DNA of 64,000 nucleotides from Rhodanobacteraceae bacterium (GCA_003142815.1 PLNP01000011.1:102951-166950), one strand, 5' to 3'. Shown: positions 27,722 to 39,957, counted from the first letter of the stretch. Program-made: numbers and translations. Notes: a model not told the origin generated them from the sequence alone.

Positions 27722-28524
27722 AGCCAGCAACTCGTCATGCGCTGGTCACTGGGGCCGCGTCCGGCATAGGGTGCGCCGTCGCCCGCCTGCTGGCAGAGCA
27801 AGGATGGACCGTGGGAATGGTCGACCTTGACGAAGGGGCAGTCGGCAGATTGGCTTCCCAATTGGGGAGTAACACCATGCCCTTGGCTGCGGACGTTACC
27901 GATCCGGTTTCCGTTGCCAATGCGTTTGCGAGATTCGGGCAATACGTTGACGGAAATCTCGACCTGCTGGTGAATTGTGCAGGACTTTTATACACCGGGC
28001 ATTTCGAGGAGCAACCGGCGAGCCAAATCGCTCGCTTGCTGGCGGTCAATAACCTGGGGCTTGCGCATTGTTGCCAAAGTGCATTGCCTCTGCTCAAGAG
28101 CAGTGCTGCGCTTGGCAGGCAACCAGCCGTCGTCAACCTTTCATCGGCTGCGTCGATCATCGGGATTCCAAGTATGGCAACCTATTCCGCCAGCAAGTTC
28201 TGGGTGCGTGGCTTCACGGAAGCGTTGGCAAGCGAATGGGCAAGATACGGAGTGGCGGTTCGCGACGTGCTCCCTCCGTTCGTCAATACCCCTATGCTCG
28301 AAACCAGTAGGGAAAATCTGTTTGTCAAAAGGTTAGGCGTCAACCTCAGTCCGCAAGACGTTGCGCAGCATGTGCTGGCCGCATCCGCCAGTGGGCCCCT
28401 GCATCATGCCGTTTCCTGGCGCTTCAAGTTGCTGCTCGCACTTGTTCGAGTTGTCCCACCCGCTCTCGTACGGGCTGCTCTGGCTTGGGTGGGAGGCTAT
28501 CGCCCTCGCCCCGGCAAGCTGTGA
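27718..28524 (+). CDS. Short-chain dehydrogenase/reductase
   Basis: This 268-aa classical SDR has the cofactor loop VTGAASGIGCAVA, DVTDP, NCAG (for NNAG), the catalytic Ser in 'NLSSAASIIG' and YSASK. Asp at the end of beta2 (MVDLDEG) suggests NAD(H) preference. A hydrophobic C-terminal stretch (FKLLLALVRVVPPALVRAAL) may touch the membrane. It is the last gene of the cassette; its stop is 18 bp from the IS30-type end. Confidence 0.9.
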   Translation: MKPATRHALVTGAASGIGCAVARLLAEQGWTVGMVDLDEGAVGRLASQLGSNTMPLAADVTDPVSVANAFARFGQYVDGNLDLLVNCAGLLYTGHFEEQPASQIARLLAVNNLGLAHCCQSALPLLKSSAALGRQPAVVNLSSAASIIGIPSMATYSASKFWVRGFTEALASEWARYGVAVRDVLPPFVNTPMLETSRENLFVKRLGVNLSPQDVAQHVLAASASGPLHHAVSWRFKLLLALVRVVPPALVRAALAWVGGYRPRPGKL

Positions 28525-28542
28525 ACAGCGTTTCACCTACTT

Positions 28543-28690
28543 GGCGGATTCAACTACGAAGCGCGATGCTCGAAGGAAGCGAAGAAGACTTCGCTCGGCG
28601 TCTTGAATCCTAACGTTTTTCGAGGACGGTGGTTGAGCTTGTCTTCGATGATCCGAAGCTGTTCGTCGGTGAGTGCGTTCATGCTGGCAC
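28543..28690 (-). pseudogene. IS30-family transposase 3' remnant (right copy)
   Basis: The minus strand reads CPKGASMNALTDEQLRIIEDKL followed by NHRPRKTLGFKTPSEVFFASF, an IS30 C-terminus. The outer end GGCGGATTCAACT (28,543) matches the left copy at 23,678 in the same orientation. Upstream of the CPKG segment, from about 28,700 to 28,860, the minus strand no longer resembles IS30 and I recognise nothing there. Confidence 0.82.
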
Positions 28691-28940
28691 CCTTGGGACA
28701 ACGCAGTCGTTGCGCGCGAGATCGTCGCCAAACCGCGCAGCCACCGCAACGATGTCGAGTGCATCGACAGCGGCCGCGAGGATCGGGCGCACGCGGTCGA
28801 TGGCAGCTTACGACGCGACCTCGCTCGATCGCGCACTGCATAGCTTTAACCCTTCAGGGAGAGAGCCGTTTCCTCACGCCGCCAGAATCGGCGTCGACTC
28901 GAATCCTGGACTGCCCAGGCAAAGCCGTACAATTGCCACC

Positions 28941-30194
28941 ATGACGACACAAACATCGGATGTGCTGGTTCTCGGCGGCGGCGTGATCGGGCTTTGCTGT
29001 GCGTACTATCTGCTCGAAGCCGGTCGCAGCGTGACGGTACTCGAACAAGGCACGATCGCCTGCGGCAGTTCGCATGGCAATTGCGGCACGCTGACGTCGA
29101 GCCACGCGATGCCGCTGGCGGCACCCGGCACGATCGGCACGTCGCTGCGCTGGCTGTTCAAGGCCGATGCACCGCTGCGCATCAGACCGCGCCTCGATCC
29201 GGCATTGCTGCGCTGGCTGTTCGGTTTCGCGGGACATTGCAACTGGAAGGATTTCGAGCGCGCGACCCGACTCAAGGCGCCGCTGTTGATTCGCTCGCGC
29301 GAACTGATCGAAGAGCTCGTGCACAAGGAACGCCTCGACTGCGAGTTCGAGGCGCTCGGTACGTTGAATGTGTTTCGCGATGCGGCCAATTTCGAGCATT
29401 CGCACGCGCTGCCTGCTGCGCTGGCCGCAGTCGGCATCCGCGTCGACGTGTTGGACGCGGCGAGTGTGCTTGCGCGCGAGCCCGCCCTGAAGCCCGGCGT
29501 TGTCGGCGCATTCTTCAATCCCGGTGACGCGCAACTGCGGCCCGATCGGTATGCGGCCGAACTCGCGCGCGTGGTGCGCGCGAAAGGTGGCCGCATCGAG
29601 GAACACACCTGCGTCGCCGGCATCGCACGCGATGGCGCGAGGGTGACGAAGGTGTCGACAGCGAACGGCGATTTCTTTGGTCGCGACGTTGTGCTCGCGC
29701 TCGGCGCGTGGTCGCCGCGGGTCGCACGTCAACTCGGGCTGCGCATTCCCATCCAGCCGGGCAAGGGTTATTCGATCACCTACACGCGACCGGCGCTGTG
29801 TCCGCGCATTCCGCTGACCTTGAAAGAGCCCAGCGTCTGCGTGACCGCGTGGGACTCGGGCTACCGTCTTGGCAGCACGATGGAATTCGCCGGTTACGAC
29901 ACATCACTCAACCGCGCACGGCTCAATGCGCTGAAGCGAGGCGCCGCCGAGTTCCTGCACGAGCCGGAAGGCCCTGCTGTCGTCGAGGAGTGGTACGGCT
30001 GGCGACCGATGACCCCTGACGATCTACCCATGCTCGGCAGGGCGCCGGGCGTCGATAATCTGGTTCTCGCGACCGGACACGGCATGCTCGGCGTGACGCT
30101 TTCCGCAGTCACTGGGTTGCTGACCTGCGAGGTTGTCACAGGCAGAAAACCGTCGTTCGATCTCGCGCCGTTCAACGCGGCGCGTTTTATCTAG
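28941..30194 (+). CDS. D-amino-acid dehydrogenase (DadA-like FAD oxidoreductase)
   Basis: This 417-aa protein has the dinucleotide motif VLVLGGGVIGLCCAYYL, a 'GTLTSSHAMPLAAPG' segment typical of DadA, and the C-terminal 'WYGWRPMTPDDLPMLGRAP...GHGMLGVTLS' flavin-closing block. It deaminates D-amino acids to keto acids, passing electrons to quinones. The start ATG 28941 fits the family. The longer track ORF runs into the IS remnant. It has no alanine racemase next to it. Confidence 0.88.
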   Translation: MTTQTSDVLVLGGGVIGLCCAYYLLEAGRSVTVLEQGTIACGSSHGNCGTLTSSHAMPLAAPGTIGTSLRWLFKADAPLRIRPRLDPALLRWLFGFAGHCNWKDFERATRLKAPLLIRSRELIEELVHKERLDCEFEALGTLNVFRDAANFEHSHALPAALAAVGIRVDVLDAASVLAREPALKPGVVGAFFNPGDAQLRPDRYAAELARVVRAKGGRIEEHTCVAGIARDGARVTKVSTANGDFFGRDVVLALGAWSPRVARQLGLRIPIQPGKGYSITYTRPALCPRIPLTLKEPSVCVTAWDSGYRLGSTMEFAGYDTSLNRARLNALKRGAAEFLHEPEGPAVVEEWYGWRPMTPDDLPMLGRAPGVDNLVLATGHGMLGVTLSAVTGLLTCEVVTGRKPSFDLAPFNAARFI

Positions 30195-30218
30195 ATCCAC
30201 CGGAACCAGAGGAAGTCC

Positions 30219-32015
30219 ATGTTTCATCGCCATCACGCTCTTGCCGTCCTGTTCGCGCTCGGAGCGTGCTTCGTCTCGATGACGTATGCGGCGGACACGG
30301 CGCACGATCCGGTCGAGTTCCAATGGGGCGTGCATATTCCGCTGCGCGATGGCGTGAAGCTCAACGCGACGTTGTACAAGCCGCGCGACCAGAAACAGCC
30401 ACTGCCGTGCGTGTTCACGCTGACTCCGTACATCGCGCAGAGCTACCATGATCGCGGCATGTATTTCGCCGCGCACGGCTATGTGTTCCTGACCGTCGAC
30501 GTGCGCGGTCGCGGCAATTCCGAGGGCGAGTTCACGCCGTTGCTGCAAGAGGCGAAGGACGGCCACGACGTCGTCGAATGGCTGGCCACCCAGCCGTACT
30601 GCGACGGCAAGGTCACGATGTGGGGCGGTTCCTACGCCGGCTACGACCAATGGGCGACTGCAAAGGAGTTTCCGCCACATCTCGCGACCATCGTGCCGGT
30701 CGCCTCACCGAAGCCCGGCGTCGACTATCCGATGCAGCACAACATGTTTTATGCCTACGATATGCAATGGCTGGCGCTGGTCGGCGGGCACACGTCACAG
30801 GAAAACATCTTCGGTGACAGCGCGTTCTGGAGCGCGCAGTTCCGGCGCTGGTACGAGGCGCATGCGCCGTTCAAGGAACTCGACCGCTACGTCGGCAATC
30901 CCTCGCCGATCTTCCAGACCTGGATTTCGCATCCGATGCAGGACGCGTATTGGGATAGCTTCAGCCCGACGCCGGAGCAGTACGCGAAGCTCGCGTTACC
31001 GATCCTCAGTATCTGCGGCCAGTACGACGGCGACCAACCCGGCGCACTCGCGTACTACCGCGACGATCAGCAATACGGTTCGGCCACGGCGAAGGCGAAG
31101 CACTATCTGATCATCGGTCCGTGGGACCACGCCGGCACGCGCACGCCGAAGGCCGACGTTGGCGGCCTCAAGTTCGGCCAGGCCGCGCTGCTCGACATGA
31201 ATGCGTTGCACAAGTCGTGGTACGACTGGACCTTGAAAGGCAGCGCGAAACCCGATTTCCTGAAGGACAAGGTCGCGTACTACGTCACCGGAGAGGAAAC
31301 CTGGCGCTATGCACCGACTCTGGATGCGGTGACCGCGCAAACGCAGCCGTGGTATCTCGACTCGGTGGCCGCGCGCGCGAACGATGTGTTCGCCGCGGGC
31401 GACCTGAAGCTCGACGAGGCCGCCAGCGGCAAGCCAGACCATTACGTCTACGATCCGCTCGATACCGGTTCCGCCGCGTGGGAACAGGAGGAATCGCCGA
31501 ATGGCCTGACCGATCAGCGCGGCGTGATGATGGCGTCCGGCAAGGCGCTGTTCTACCACTCGCCGATGTTCATGACGGACACCGACATCGCCGGCTTTTT
31601 CAAGCTCTCGGCCTGGATCGCGCTGGACCAGCCTGACACCGATCTCGCAGTCTACGTATTCGAGGTCAAACCTGACGGCAGCAGCGTATTCCTGGCCAGC
31701 GACGCGTTGCGCGCACGCCATCGCCAGAGCCTGCGTGCGGCGCAACGGGTCAAGCCCGGGGCCATCGAACGCTATGATTTCGACCATTTCACGTTCGTCG
31801 CGCGACGCATCGGCAAGGGCAGCCGCCTGCGTCTTGCGATTGGGCCGGTGAACTCGATGTATGCCGAGAAGAACTACAACACGGGCGGCGTCGTCGCCGA
31901 GGAATCGGGCAAGGACGCGCGCAAGGTCACGATCACGCTCTACCACGACGCGGCGCATCCGAGCGCGCTGTCGATGCCGATCGCAGCCGCCTCTTCAGTC
32001 GTCGCACGGAAGTAA
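30219..32015 (+). CDS. CocE/NonD family hydrolase (X-Pro peptidase-like)
   Basis: The 598-aa protein has a signal peptide ([26 protein letters not shown]), so it is exported. The alpha/beta-hydrolase core shows '[12 protein letters not shown]', nucleophile elbow [12 protein letters not shown] and an IGPWDHAG His region. A C-terminal jelly-roll domain ([21 protein letters not shown]) is as in PF08530. The family cleaves esters or X-prolyl peptides; the substrate is unknown. A ribosome site AGAGGAAG precedes the ATG. It is followed 4 bp later by the reductase gene. Confidence 0.9.
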   Translation: MFHRHHALAVLFALGACFVSMTYAADTAHDPVEFQWGVHIPLRDGVKLNATLYKPRDQKQPLPCVFTLTPYIAQSYHDRGMYFAAHGYVFLTVDVRGRGNSEGEFTPLLQEAKDGHDVVEWLATQPYCDGKVTMWGGSYAGYDQWATAKEFPPHLATIVPVASPKPGVDYPMQHNMFYAYDMQWLALVGGHTSQENIFGDSAFWSAQFRRWYEAHAPFKELDRYVGNPSPIFQTWISHPMQDAYWDSFSPTPEQYAKLALPILSICGQYDGDQPGALAYYRDDQQYGSATAKAKHYLIIGPWDHAGTRTPKADVGGLKFGQAALLDMNALHKSWYDWTLKGSAKPDFLKDKVAYYVTGEETWRYAPTLDAVTAQTQPWYLDSVAARANDVFAAGDLKLDEAASGKPDHYVYDPLDTGSAAWEQEESPNGLTDQRGVMMASGKALFYHSPMFMTDTDIAGFFKLSAWIALDQPDTDLAVYVFEVKPDGSSVFLASDALRARHRQSLRAAQRVKPGAIERYDFDHFTFVARRIGKGSRLRLAIGPVNSMYAEKNYNTGGVVAEESGKDARKVTITLYHDAAHPSALSMPIAAASSVVARK

Positions 32016-32019
32016 CCGC

Positions 32020-33366
32020 ATGAGCGAACGCGACTTCGATCTGGTGGTCCTCGGCGCCGGTTCCGGTGGCATCGCGATGGCGATCCGCGCGGCGTGCCAT
32101 GGCGCGCGCGTTGTCGTGCTCGAACCCGGCGTACTCGGCGGCACCTGCGTCAACGTCGGTTGCGTGCCGAAGAAAGCGATGTGGCTCGCCGCCGAACTCG
32201 CCGAGGCGCAGCAAGTCGCGCGCGAAGTCGGCTTCGACCTGACCCCGGGCGCGCTGGATTGGGAAGCATTCGTCACCCGGCGAAGCAGCTATATCGCGAA
32301 CATCCATGTGAGTTACCGACGGCGCCTTGCGGAGCTGGGCATCACCCTGTTCCACGAACGCGGACACTTTCTCGCAGCGAATCGTATCGCTGCCGGCAAG
32401 CACGAATTGAACGCTGCGCATGTGATGATCGCGACCGGTGCGCGGCCGCAGCGACTGGCGATTCCCGGTGCGGATCTCGGCATCGATTCCGACGGCTTCT
32501 TCGCGTTGCGCGAATGTCCGCGCCGTGTCGCCGTGGTCGGCAGCGGTTACATCGCGGTCGAACTCGCAGGCGTGTTGCGCGCACTCGGTGCCGAGGTGAC
32601 ACTGTTTGCGCGCGGCGAGCGCCTGCTGCGTTCGTTTGACCGCGAGTTGGGCGGTGCGCTAGCTGACGCGATGCGCGCGCGCGCGATCGAACTCGTGTTT
32701 GCTTGCAATCCGCTCGCCGCTTCAAAGGAAGCCGACGGGTATGCATTGCACTTCGCAAGCGGTGACGCCGCGAAGGGTTTCGATGCGCTGGTCTGGGCGA
32801 TCGGCCGCATCCCGAACACAGAGGATCTCGGCCTTGGGAGCGCCGGTGTCGCGCTCGATGCGCAGGGCTTCATCGTGACCGACGAATGGCAGAACACGAC
32901 CGCACCGAATGTCTACTCGGTCGGCGATGTGACCGGCCGTCTCGCGCTGACCCCGGTCGCGATCGCCGCGTCGCGCCGGCTCGCCGACCGCGTATTCGGC
33001 GCTGTGGCTGACGCGAAGCTCGACTACGCGAATATCGCGACTGTCGTGTTCTCGCATCCGCCGATCGGAACGGTAGGCCTCAGCGAAGAAGCCGCGCGCG
33101 AACTGCACGGCGATGCGGTGAAGGTGTATCGGTCGAGTTTCCGTCCGATGCTCGCCGCGCTGGCCCAACGCGAGGAGAAGACATTGATGAAACTCGTCTG
33201 TGTCGGCTCGGACGAGCGCATCGTCGGTATTCATATCCTCGGCGCCGCAGCGGACGAGATTCTGCAGGGCTTTACGGTCGCCTTGAAGATGGGCGCACGC
33301 AAGGCCGACCTCGACGCGACCGTCGCGATCCATCCGACTTCGGCCGAGGAGCTGGTGTTGATGTAG
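32020..33366 (+). CDS. gor: Glutathione-disulfide reductase-like flavoprotein
   Basis: The 448-aa protein has FAD motif [12 protein letters not shown], redox-active disulfide [18 protein letters not shown]-binding [15 protein letters not shown], '[17 protein letters not shown]' and the dimer-interface active-site HPTSAEE. This is the glutathione reductase pattern (HPTxxEE, 'VNVGCVPKK'). The ORF-track start at 31861 overlaps the hydrolase gene; ATG 32020 gives normal family length. Confidence 0.92.
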   Translation: MSERDFDLVVLGAGSGGIAMAIRAACHGARVVVLEPGVLGGTCVNVGCVPKKAMWLAAELAEAQQVAREVGFDLTPGALDWEAFVTRRSSYIANIHVSYRRRLAELGITLFHERGHFLAANRIAAGKHELNAAHVMIATGARPQRLAIPGADLGIDSDGFFALRECPRRVAVVGSGYIAVELAGVLRALGAEVTLFARGERLLRSFDRELGGALADAMRARAIELVFACNPLAASKEADGYALHFASGDAAKGFDALVWAIGRIPNTEDLGLGSAGVALDAQGFIVTDEWQNTTAPNVYSVGDVTGRLALTPVAIAASRRLADRVFGAVADAKLDYANIATVVFSHPPIGTVGLSEEAARELHGDAVKVYRSSFRPMLAALAQREEKTLMKLVCVGSDERIVGIHILGAAADEILQGFTVALKMGARKADLDATVAIHPTSAEELVLM

Positions 33367-33493
33367 CCGCCGCGCGGACGCTTGCCCGCGCCGAGGCTGA
33401 ATGATCCACCCATCGACCCGGTTGTTGCGGGACGACTTATCGAGTGCCTGATGTGTCGTCCGCGCCGTTGCCGACCGGAGCGGCCTGGCAAGA

Positions 33494-35101
<1,608 letters not shown>

Positions 35102-35180
35102 GCAGGGTTCCGCTTCGGCTTTTCGCGCATGAAAACACGGCGAGGGGATTTGTGAAAGCCGCGCGCCCGGCGCGACGGCC

Positions 35181-35213
35181 AAAAAAGCAACCGGCCGCGC
35201 GTGGCGGCCGGTG
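35181..35213 (-). terminator. Rho-independent terminator for the Ala-rich lipoprotein gene
   Basis: The minus strand reads ACCGGCCG-ccacgcg-CGGCCGGT-TGC-TTTTTT, a strong GC stem plus T tract beginning 33 bp past the lipoprotein stop. Confidence 0.88.
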
Positions 35214-35245
35214 CGTCGTTCAACGATGGATGAGCCGGACGCGGA

Positions 35246-35746
35246 TTATTCTTTCTTTTCATCTTTCGCGGCGTCTTTCGCAGCTTCCTTCGCATTGCTC
35301 GCCGTGTTGGCGACGTCATGCCCGACCGTCTTGGCGCCTTCCTTGATCTCGTGTCCGGCCGCCTTGGTCGCTTCCCAAGCGGCGCCCGCACCTTCCTTTA
35401 CCGCGGTGCCAGCGTTGCTGGCTGCTGCCTTGGTCGCGTCAGCAGCGTTGCCGGCCGCTTCCCTGGCCTTGTCAGCGGAGCTTTGACTCGCAGCGGCGGC
35501 CTGGTCGACGTCAGCGGCTGCGGACTGCTTCGCGGCGTCGGCGGCTTTTTGGGCAGCTTCAGCGGTCGCGTCGGCAGCTTTCTGCGCGGCGACCTCGGCG
35601 TCGGCGGCGGCCTGCTGGCTTGCGGCGGCGGCGTTGTTTGCGGCCTCGGTGGCTTCTTGTTGTGCATTGTCGCTGCAGGCAGCCAATGCGGCCACCAAGG
35701 CGACGCCGAGTGCCAGACGCGGCAGGTTCGTCGTGCTCACTTTCAT
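35246..35746 (-). CDS. Alanine-rich LEA-like lipoprotein
   Basis: The 166-aa protein has a signal peptide ending in lipobox ALAACSDN. The rest is almost entirely Ala/Lys/Asp/Glu 11-mer-like repeats (AAQKAADATAEAAQKAADAAKQ), strongly helical and hydrophilic like group 3 LEA/desiccation proteins. It is probably a periplasmic stress or envelope spacer protein. It lies inside the acyl-CoA gene block but has its own terminator; a functional link to leucine catabolism is not apparent. Confidence 0.82.
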   Translation of the reverse strand: MKVSTTNLPRLALGVALVAALAACSDNAQQEATEAANNAAAASQQAAADAEVAAQKAADATAEAAQKAADAAKQSAAADVDQAAAASQSSADKAREAAGNAADATKAAASNAGTAVKEGAGAAWEATKAAGHEIKEGAKTVGHDVANTASNAKEAAKDAAKDEKKE

Positions 35747-35853
35747 GTTGTCCCTCCCTCTGTTGTGGATGGCGGATACCGGGCGTTCGCAAGACCTCCG
35801 CCGATGATGCGCGGACAGTGCTGTCCGCGTTGTGTCAAGTAAATTCGATCAAC

Positions 35854-37032
35854 TCAAACCAGTTCGATCGCCAGCGCAGTCGCCTCGCCGCCGCCGATAC
35901 ACAGTGCCGCCACGCCGCGCTTGCCACCACGCCGCTTGAGCGCGTTGATCAGGGTCACGACGAGGCGCGCGCCGCTGGCGCCGATCGGATGACCGAGTGC
36001 GGTCGCGCCGCCGTTGACGTTGAGCTTTTCATGCGCGATGCCGAGTTCCTTGATTGGCGCCATCGCGACGACCGCGAAGGCCTCGTTGATTTCGAACAGG
36101 TCGACGTCGGCAACCGTCCAGCCAACTTTCTTGAGCAGCTTTTCAATCGCGCCGATCGGCGCGGTCGTGAACCACTCGGGTTCCTGCGAGTGCGTCGCAT
36201 GGCCGACGATGCGCGCAAGCGGTTTCGTACCGGCCTTCCTCGCGGCTTCCGCACTCATCACGACGGTCGCGGCGGCGCCGTCGGAAATGCTCGACGAGCT
36301 CGCCGCAGTAACCGTGCCGTTTTCTTTGCGAAACGCGGGTTTCAGGGTCGGGATCTTCGCGATATCGGACTTGCCGGGCTGCTCGTCCGTCGCAAATTCG
36401 ACCTCGCCCTTGCGCGTGGTCACCTTGACCGGGACGATCTCGTCGGCGAACGCACCCGAGGCGATCGCGGCTCGCGCGCGCTTGACCGATTCGATCGCGA
36501 ATGCATCCTGCTGCTCGCGCGTGAAGCCGTACTTGTCGGCGCAGGCTTCCGCGAACACGCCCATCGACTTGCCGTCGTAGGGGTTGGTCAGGCCATCCCA
36601 CGCCATGTGGTCGACCGCTTCGAAATTGCCGTAACGGTTGCCGGTGCGCGAGTTCGGAATCATGTGCGGCGCATTCGTCATCGACTCCATGCCGCCGGCG
36701 ACGACGACGTCGGCTGAACCGGCCTTGATCAAGTCGTGCGCGAGCATGATCGCCTTCATGCCGGAACCGCAAACCTTGTTGATCGTGGTGCAGCCGGTCG
36801 AGGCGGGAATGCCGGCAGCGAGTGCAGCCTGGCGTGCCGGTGCCTGGCCGAGATTGGCTGGCAGCACGCAGCCCATGATGACTTCGGAAACGTCGCGCGG
36901 GGCAACGCCGCCTTGTTCGAGCGCAGCCTTGATCACGGTAGCGCCGAGAGTCGGTGTCGGCACACCGGTGAACTGGCCGAGGAAGGAACCGATCGCGGTG
37001 CGCTTGGCGCCGACGATGACGATATCGGACAT
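35854..37032 (-). CDS. Acetyl-CoA acetyltransferase (thiolase)
   Basis: The 392-aa thiolase II has nucleophile Cys in NKVCGSGMKAIM, 'AGGMESMTNAPHM', 'EINEAFAVVAM', catalytic His in 'NVNGGATALGHPIGASGAR' and the C-terminal Cys in ALCIGGGEATAL. It interconverts acetoacetyl-CoA and acetyl-CoA, the last step of leucine breakdown. Start MSDIVIVGAKRT chosen over 14 extra upstream residues. Confidence 0.93.
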   Translation of the reverse strand: MSDIVIVGAKRTAIGSFLGQFTGVPTPTLGATVIKAALEQGGVAPRDVSEVIMGCVLPANLGQAPARQAALAAGIPASTGCTTINKVCGSGMKAIMLAHDLIKAGSADVVVAGGMESMTNAPHMIPNSRTGNRYGNFEAVDHMAWDGLTNPYDGKSMGVFAEACADKYGFTREQQDAFAIESVKRARAAIASGAFADEIVPVKVTTRKGEVEFATDEQPGKSDIAKIPTLKPAFRKENGTVTAASSSSISDGAAATVVMSAEAARKAGTKPLARIVGHATHSQEPEWFTTAPIGAIEKLLKKVGWTVADVDLFEINEAFAVVAMAPIKELGIAHEKLNVNGGATALGHPIGASGARLVVTLINALKRRGGKRGVAALCIGGGEATALAIELV

Positions 37033-37160
37033 GGAGATCTCCGGAGATGATTCGGGCGACGCGGTAATCCGCATCGGCGCTGCGGATCAATTATGCGCGA
37101 GCTGTTGCATCGCGGCAATTGATCGCAAGCTTGTGCGGTTATTCGAGGGCTGCGCGTGGC

Positions 37161-38318
37161 TCAGGATTTGCCGTGGAACAGCTCGCGGCCGATCAACATG
37201 CGGCGAATTTCATTGGTACCGGCGCCGATTTCGTAAAGTTTTGCGTCGCGCAGGATGCGCCCGGTCGGATACTCGTTGATGTACCCGTTGCCGCCGAGGC
37301 ACTGGATCGCTTCGAGCGCAACCTGCACCGCGCTCTGCGACGCATGCAGCAGACACGACGCCGGATCGATGCGCGACTTCACGCCCTGATCATAGTTTTG
37401 CGCGACCATGTAGGCGTAGGCCCGCGAGGATTGCAGCATCGTATACATATCCGCAATTTTCGCCTGCATGATGCCAAACGTGCCGATCGGCGCGTTGAAT
37501 TGCTTGCGTTCGCGCACGTAGGGCAGGGCAGCATCGAGGGCAGCCTGCATGAGACCCAGCGGGCCGCCGGAGAGCACCAGACGTTCGGTATCGAGACCGC
37601 TCATCAGCACACGCACGCCCTCGTTGACCTCGCCGACGCGGTTCGCGTCCGGGATCTCGCAGTTGTCGAACACGAGTTCGCAGGTATTCGAGCCGCGCAT
37701 GCCGAGCTTGTCGAGTTTCTGCGCGGTCGAGTAACCCTTCATTCCCTTCTCGATGATGAACGCGGTCATGCAGCGCGAGCCGGCCGGGCGGTGCGCGGTG
37801 CGCAGGTAGACCAGCAGCACGTCCGCGTCCGGGCCGTTGGTGATCCACATCTTGGAGCCATTCGCGATCCAGACGTTGCCCTTCTGTTCGGCGCGACACG
37901 TCATCGAACCAACCACGTCGGACCCGGCGCCGGGCTCGCTCATCGCGAGCGCACCGACCCATTCGCCGCTGCACAGCTTGGGAAGGTATTTCTTCCGCTG
38001 CGCGTCGCTCGCGTTTTTCGCGATGTTCTGCAGGCACAGGTTCGAGTGCGCACCGTAGGACAGGCCGACCGAGCCTGACGCACGCGAGATTTCCTCCATC
38101 GCAACAACGTGCGCGAGATAGCCGAGTTCGGAGCCGCCGTACTCGCTGGACACGGTGATGCCGAGCAGGCCCATCTCGCCCAATTTTTTCCACAAGTCCG
38201 ACGGAAACGCGTTTTCCCGATCGATCAGGTCTGCGCGCGGCGCGATTTCCTTCTCCGCGAACGCATGCACGCTCTCGCGCAGGAGGTCGAGGTCTTCACC
38301 TAGTCGGAATGGCTGCAT
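37161..38318 (-). CDS. liuA: Isovaleryl-CoA dehydrogenase
   Basis: The 385-aa ACAD carries the isovaleryl-CoA dehydrogenase hallmark: catalytic Glu in '[14 protein letters not shown]' on helix G, with Gly at the usual C-terminal position (EIGAGTNEI). [12 protein letters not shown], '[17 protein letters not shown]' and the C-terminal [14 protein letters not shown] also fit. It makes 3-methylcrotonyl-CoA, substrate of the carboxylase encoded nearby. A 26-bp dispersed palindrome lies just upstream (38,357). Confidence 0.94.
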   Translation of the reverse strand: MQPFRLGEDLDLLRESVHAFAEKEIAPRADLIDRENAFPSDLWKKLGEMGLLGITVSSEYGGSELGYLAHVVAMEEISRASGSVGLSYGAHSNLCLQNIAKNASDAQRKKYLPKLCSGEWVGALAMSEPGAGSDVVGSMTCRAEQKGNVWIANGSKMWITNGPDADVLLVYLRTAHRPAGSRCMTAFIIEKGMKGYSTAQKLDKLGMRGSNTCELVFDNCEIPDANRVGEVNEGVRVLMSGLDTERLVLSGGPLGLMQAALDAALPYVRERKQFNAPIGTFGIMQAKIADMYTMLQSSRAYAYMVAQNYDQGVKSRIDPASCLLHASQSAVQVALEAIQCLGGNGYINEYPTGRILRDAKLYEIGAGTNEIRRMLIGRELFHGKS

Positions 38319-38356
38319 TCTGGGCTTCTCGCGACGCGGATCGGGTTCCTCGGGCC

Positions 38357-38382
38357 GTCATTCCGGCTTTCGCCGGGATGAC
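38357..38382. repeat. Dispersed 26-bp palindrome, second copy
   Basis: The reverse complement of the element at 6,030-6,055. Here it occupies the 97-bp gap between leucine dehydrogenase and isovaleryl-CoA dehydrogenase genes, upstream of the latter's start. Confidence 0.85.
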
Positions 38383-38415
38383 CGCAAGGAGAATAGCAGT
38401 CGAGACGGCTCGCGA

Positions 38416-39519
38416 TCACTGCCCGCGCATGCGCCCCAGGAAGCGCGGCCCGTTGTTGCCCATCGTCGGCAGCTTGATCTTGCCGATCGAGGCGATGCGC
38501 TCCTCGGCCATGCGGTCGGCAGCCTTGTAGGTCGGGATGCCATCGCGGTCGGCGATCTGGAAGATGCGCGACAGGTTGTAATAGATCGTGCGCATCATGC
38601 GCATCGCGCGTTCGCGGTTGTAGCCGTCGATCTCGAGCGAGACGTTCATGACGCCACCCGCGTTGACCGCATAGTCCGGCGCGTACAGCACGCCGCGTTT
38701 CGTCAATTCATCCCCGATAGAGTCGGTCGCGAGCTGATTGTTGGCGGCGCCGCAGATGACCTTGGCCTTGATGCGGTCGATGGTCTTCTCGTTCAGTGTG
38801 CCGCCGAGCGCGCACGGGCTGTACACGTCCGCGTCGACGTCGTAGATGTCGTCGAGGCCGACCGCGGTGCAACCGTATTCGTCGACCGCCTTCTGCACGA
38901 GTTCCTTGTTGATGTCGGTGACGAAAACCTTGGCGCCCTGTTCGCGCAGCAGCTTGATGAACTCCATGCCAACGTGACCGCAGCCCTGCACCGCGTAGCT
39001 GTACTTGCCGACTTCCTCATTGCCGAACTTGTGGTTCAGCGCGGCCATCAGGCCCTGCAGCGTGCCGAACGCGGTGAACGGCGAAGGATCTCCCGAACCG
39101 CCATGGACCTGGTGCACGCCGGTCACGAATTCGGTCTCGCGGAACACCCATTCCATGTCGTTGACGTCGGTACCGACGTCCTCGGCCGTGATGTAGCGAC
39201 CATTGAGCGAGTTCACGAAGCGGCCGAATGCGCGGAACAGCACCTCGGACTTGTCCTTCGCCGGATCGCCGATGATGACGGCCTTGCCACCGCCGAGGTT
39301 GAGCCCGGCGACCGCGTTCTTGTAGGTCATGCCGCGCGACAGGCGCAGCACATCGTTCAGCGCCTCGGCTTCGCTCTTGTAAGGCCACATGCGCAGGCCG
39401 CCGAGCGCGGGACCGAGGACCGTGTTGTGGATCGCGATGATGGCTTTGAGACCTGCGTCCTTGCTGTGGCAGAACACGATCTGCTCGTGACCGGTCTGGG
39501 CAATAGTTTCAAAAATCAT
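38416..39519 (-). CDS. ldh: Leucine (Glu/Leu/Phe/Val) dehydrogenase
   Basis: The 367-aa NAD-dependent amino acid dehydrogenase shows 'GPALGGLRMWPYKSEAEALND', catalytic Lys region LSRGMTYKNAVAGLNLGGGKAVI, 'TAEDVGTDVNDMEW' and Rossmann loop YAVQGCGHVGMEF. It deaminates branched-chain amino acids to 2-oxo acids, feeding the isovaleryl- and isobutyryl-CoA steps encoded around it. The gene is divergent from icmF with ~600 bp between starts. Confidence 0.92.
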   Translation of the reverse strand: MIFETIAQTGHEQIVFCHSKDAGLKAIIAIHNTVLGPALGGLRMWPYKSEAEALNDVLRLSRGMTYKNAVAGLNLGGGKAVIIGDPAKDKSEVLFRAFGRFVNSLNGRYITAEDVGTDVNDMEWVFRETEFVTGVHQVHGGSGDPSPFTAFGTLQGLMAALNHKFGNEEVGKYSYAVQGCGHVGMEFIKLLREQGAKVFVTDINKELVQKAVDEYGCTAVGLDDIYDVDADVYSPCALGGTLNEKTIDRIKAKVICGAANNQLATDSIGDELTKRGVLYAPDYAVNAGGVMNVSLEIDGYNRERAMRMMRTIYYNLSRIFQIADRDGIPTYKAADRMAEERIASIGKIKLPTMGNNGPRFLGRMRGQ

Positions 39520-39740
39520 GACTGCTCCCGCGAGACAGAAAAAGCACGTCCGAGCCAGTTTCGCCAGTGCGAAATTGTATGAAGACTTTGACGCAACTGA
39601 CTGATTAGGCTAACTTAATTACTGCTTGCGCAATTCGCCTACTAAGCGCGGCGCGTAGTGTAGTCCCGCACGTCGGATGATGACAGTGCGCTGTCACGCG
39701 AGGGCATCAACGTGCCACGCGCTTGCGCAGGCAGTCGGTC

Positions 39741-39875
39741 CAGACCGCCGGACTCGGTCATCACCGCATCATCGACGATCGCAATGTGATCGGTGCGGCA
39801 CTGCGCTTCCTGCGCGGTGAAACGGTCGGCGAGCGCGTCGTGTCGTCGCCGAATCTGCCGTATGGGATTGCTTGA
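39741..39875 (+). pseudogene. Alpha/beta-hydrolase C-terminal remnant
   Basis: Forty-four codons ending at TGA 39,875 read QTAGLGHHRIIDDRNVIGAA followed by LRFL. This resembles the C-terminal catalytic-His segment (GLGHxRIL) of small alpha/beta hydrolases. No start or catalytic Ser region precedes it. It occupies part of the 600-bp divergent region before icmF; the rest holds the repeat at ~39,958 and no other recognisable gene. Confidence 0.55.
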
Positions 39876-39957
39876 ACACGCAAGGTCGATGCACGCAGTT
39901 TCCATTCGCCTCGAGTCCTGCGACGAGGATCCGCACAAGTTCGCATTGGCGTGTTCG

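Noticed and set aside
28629-28940. N-terminal extension of the DadA-like ORF
   Set aside because: The extra ~100 codons translate the IS30 remnant on the wrong strand; ATG 28941 begins at the FAD motif as expected.
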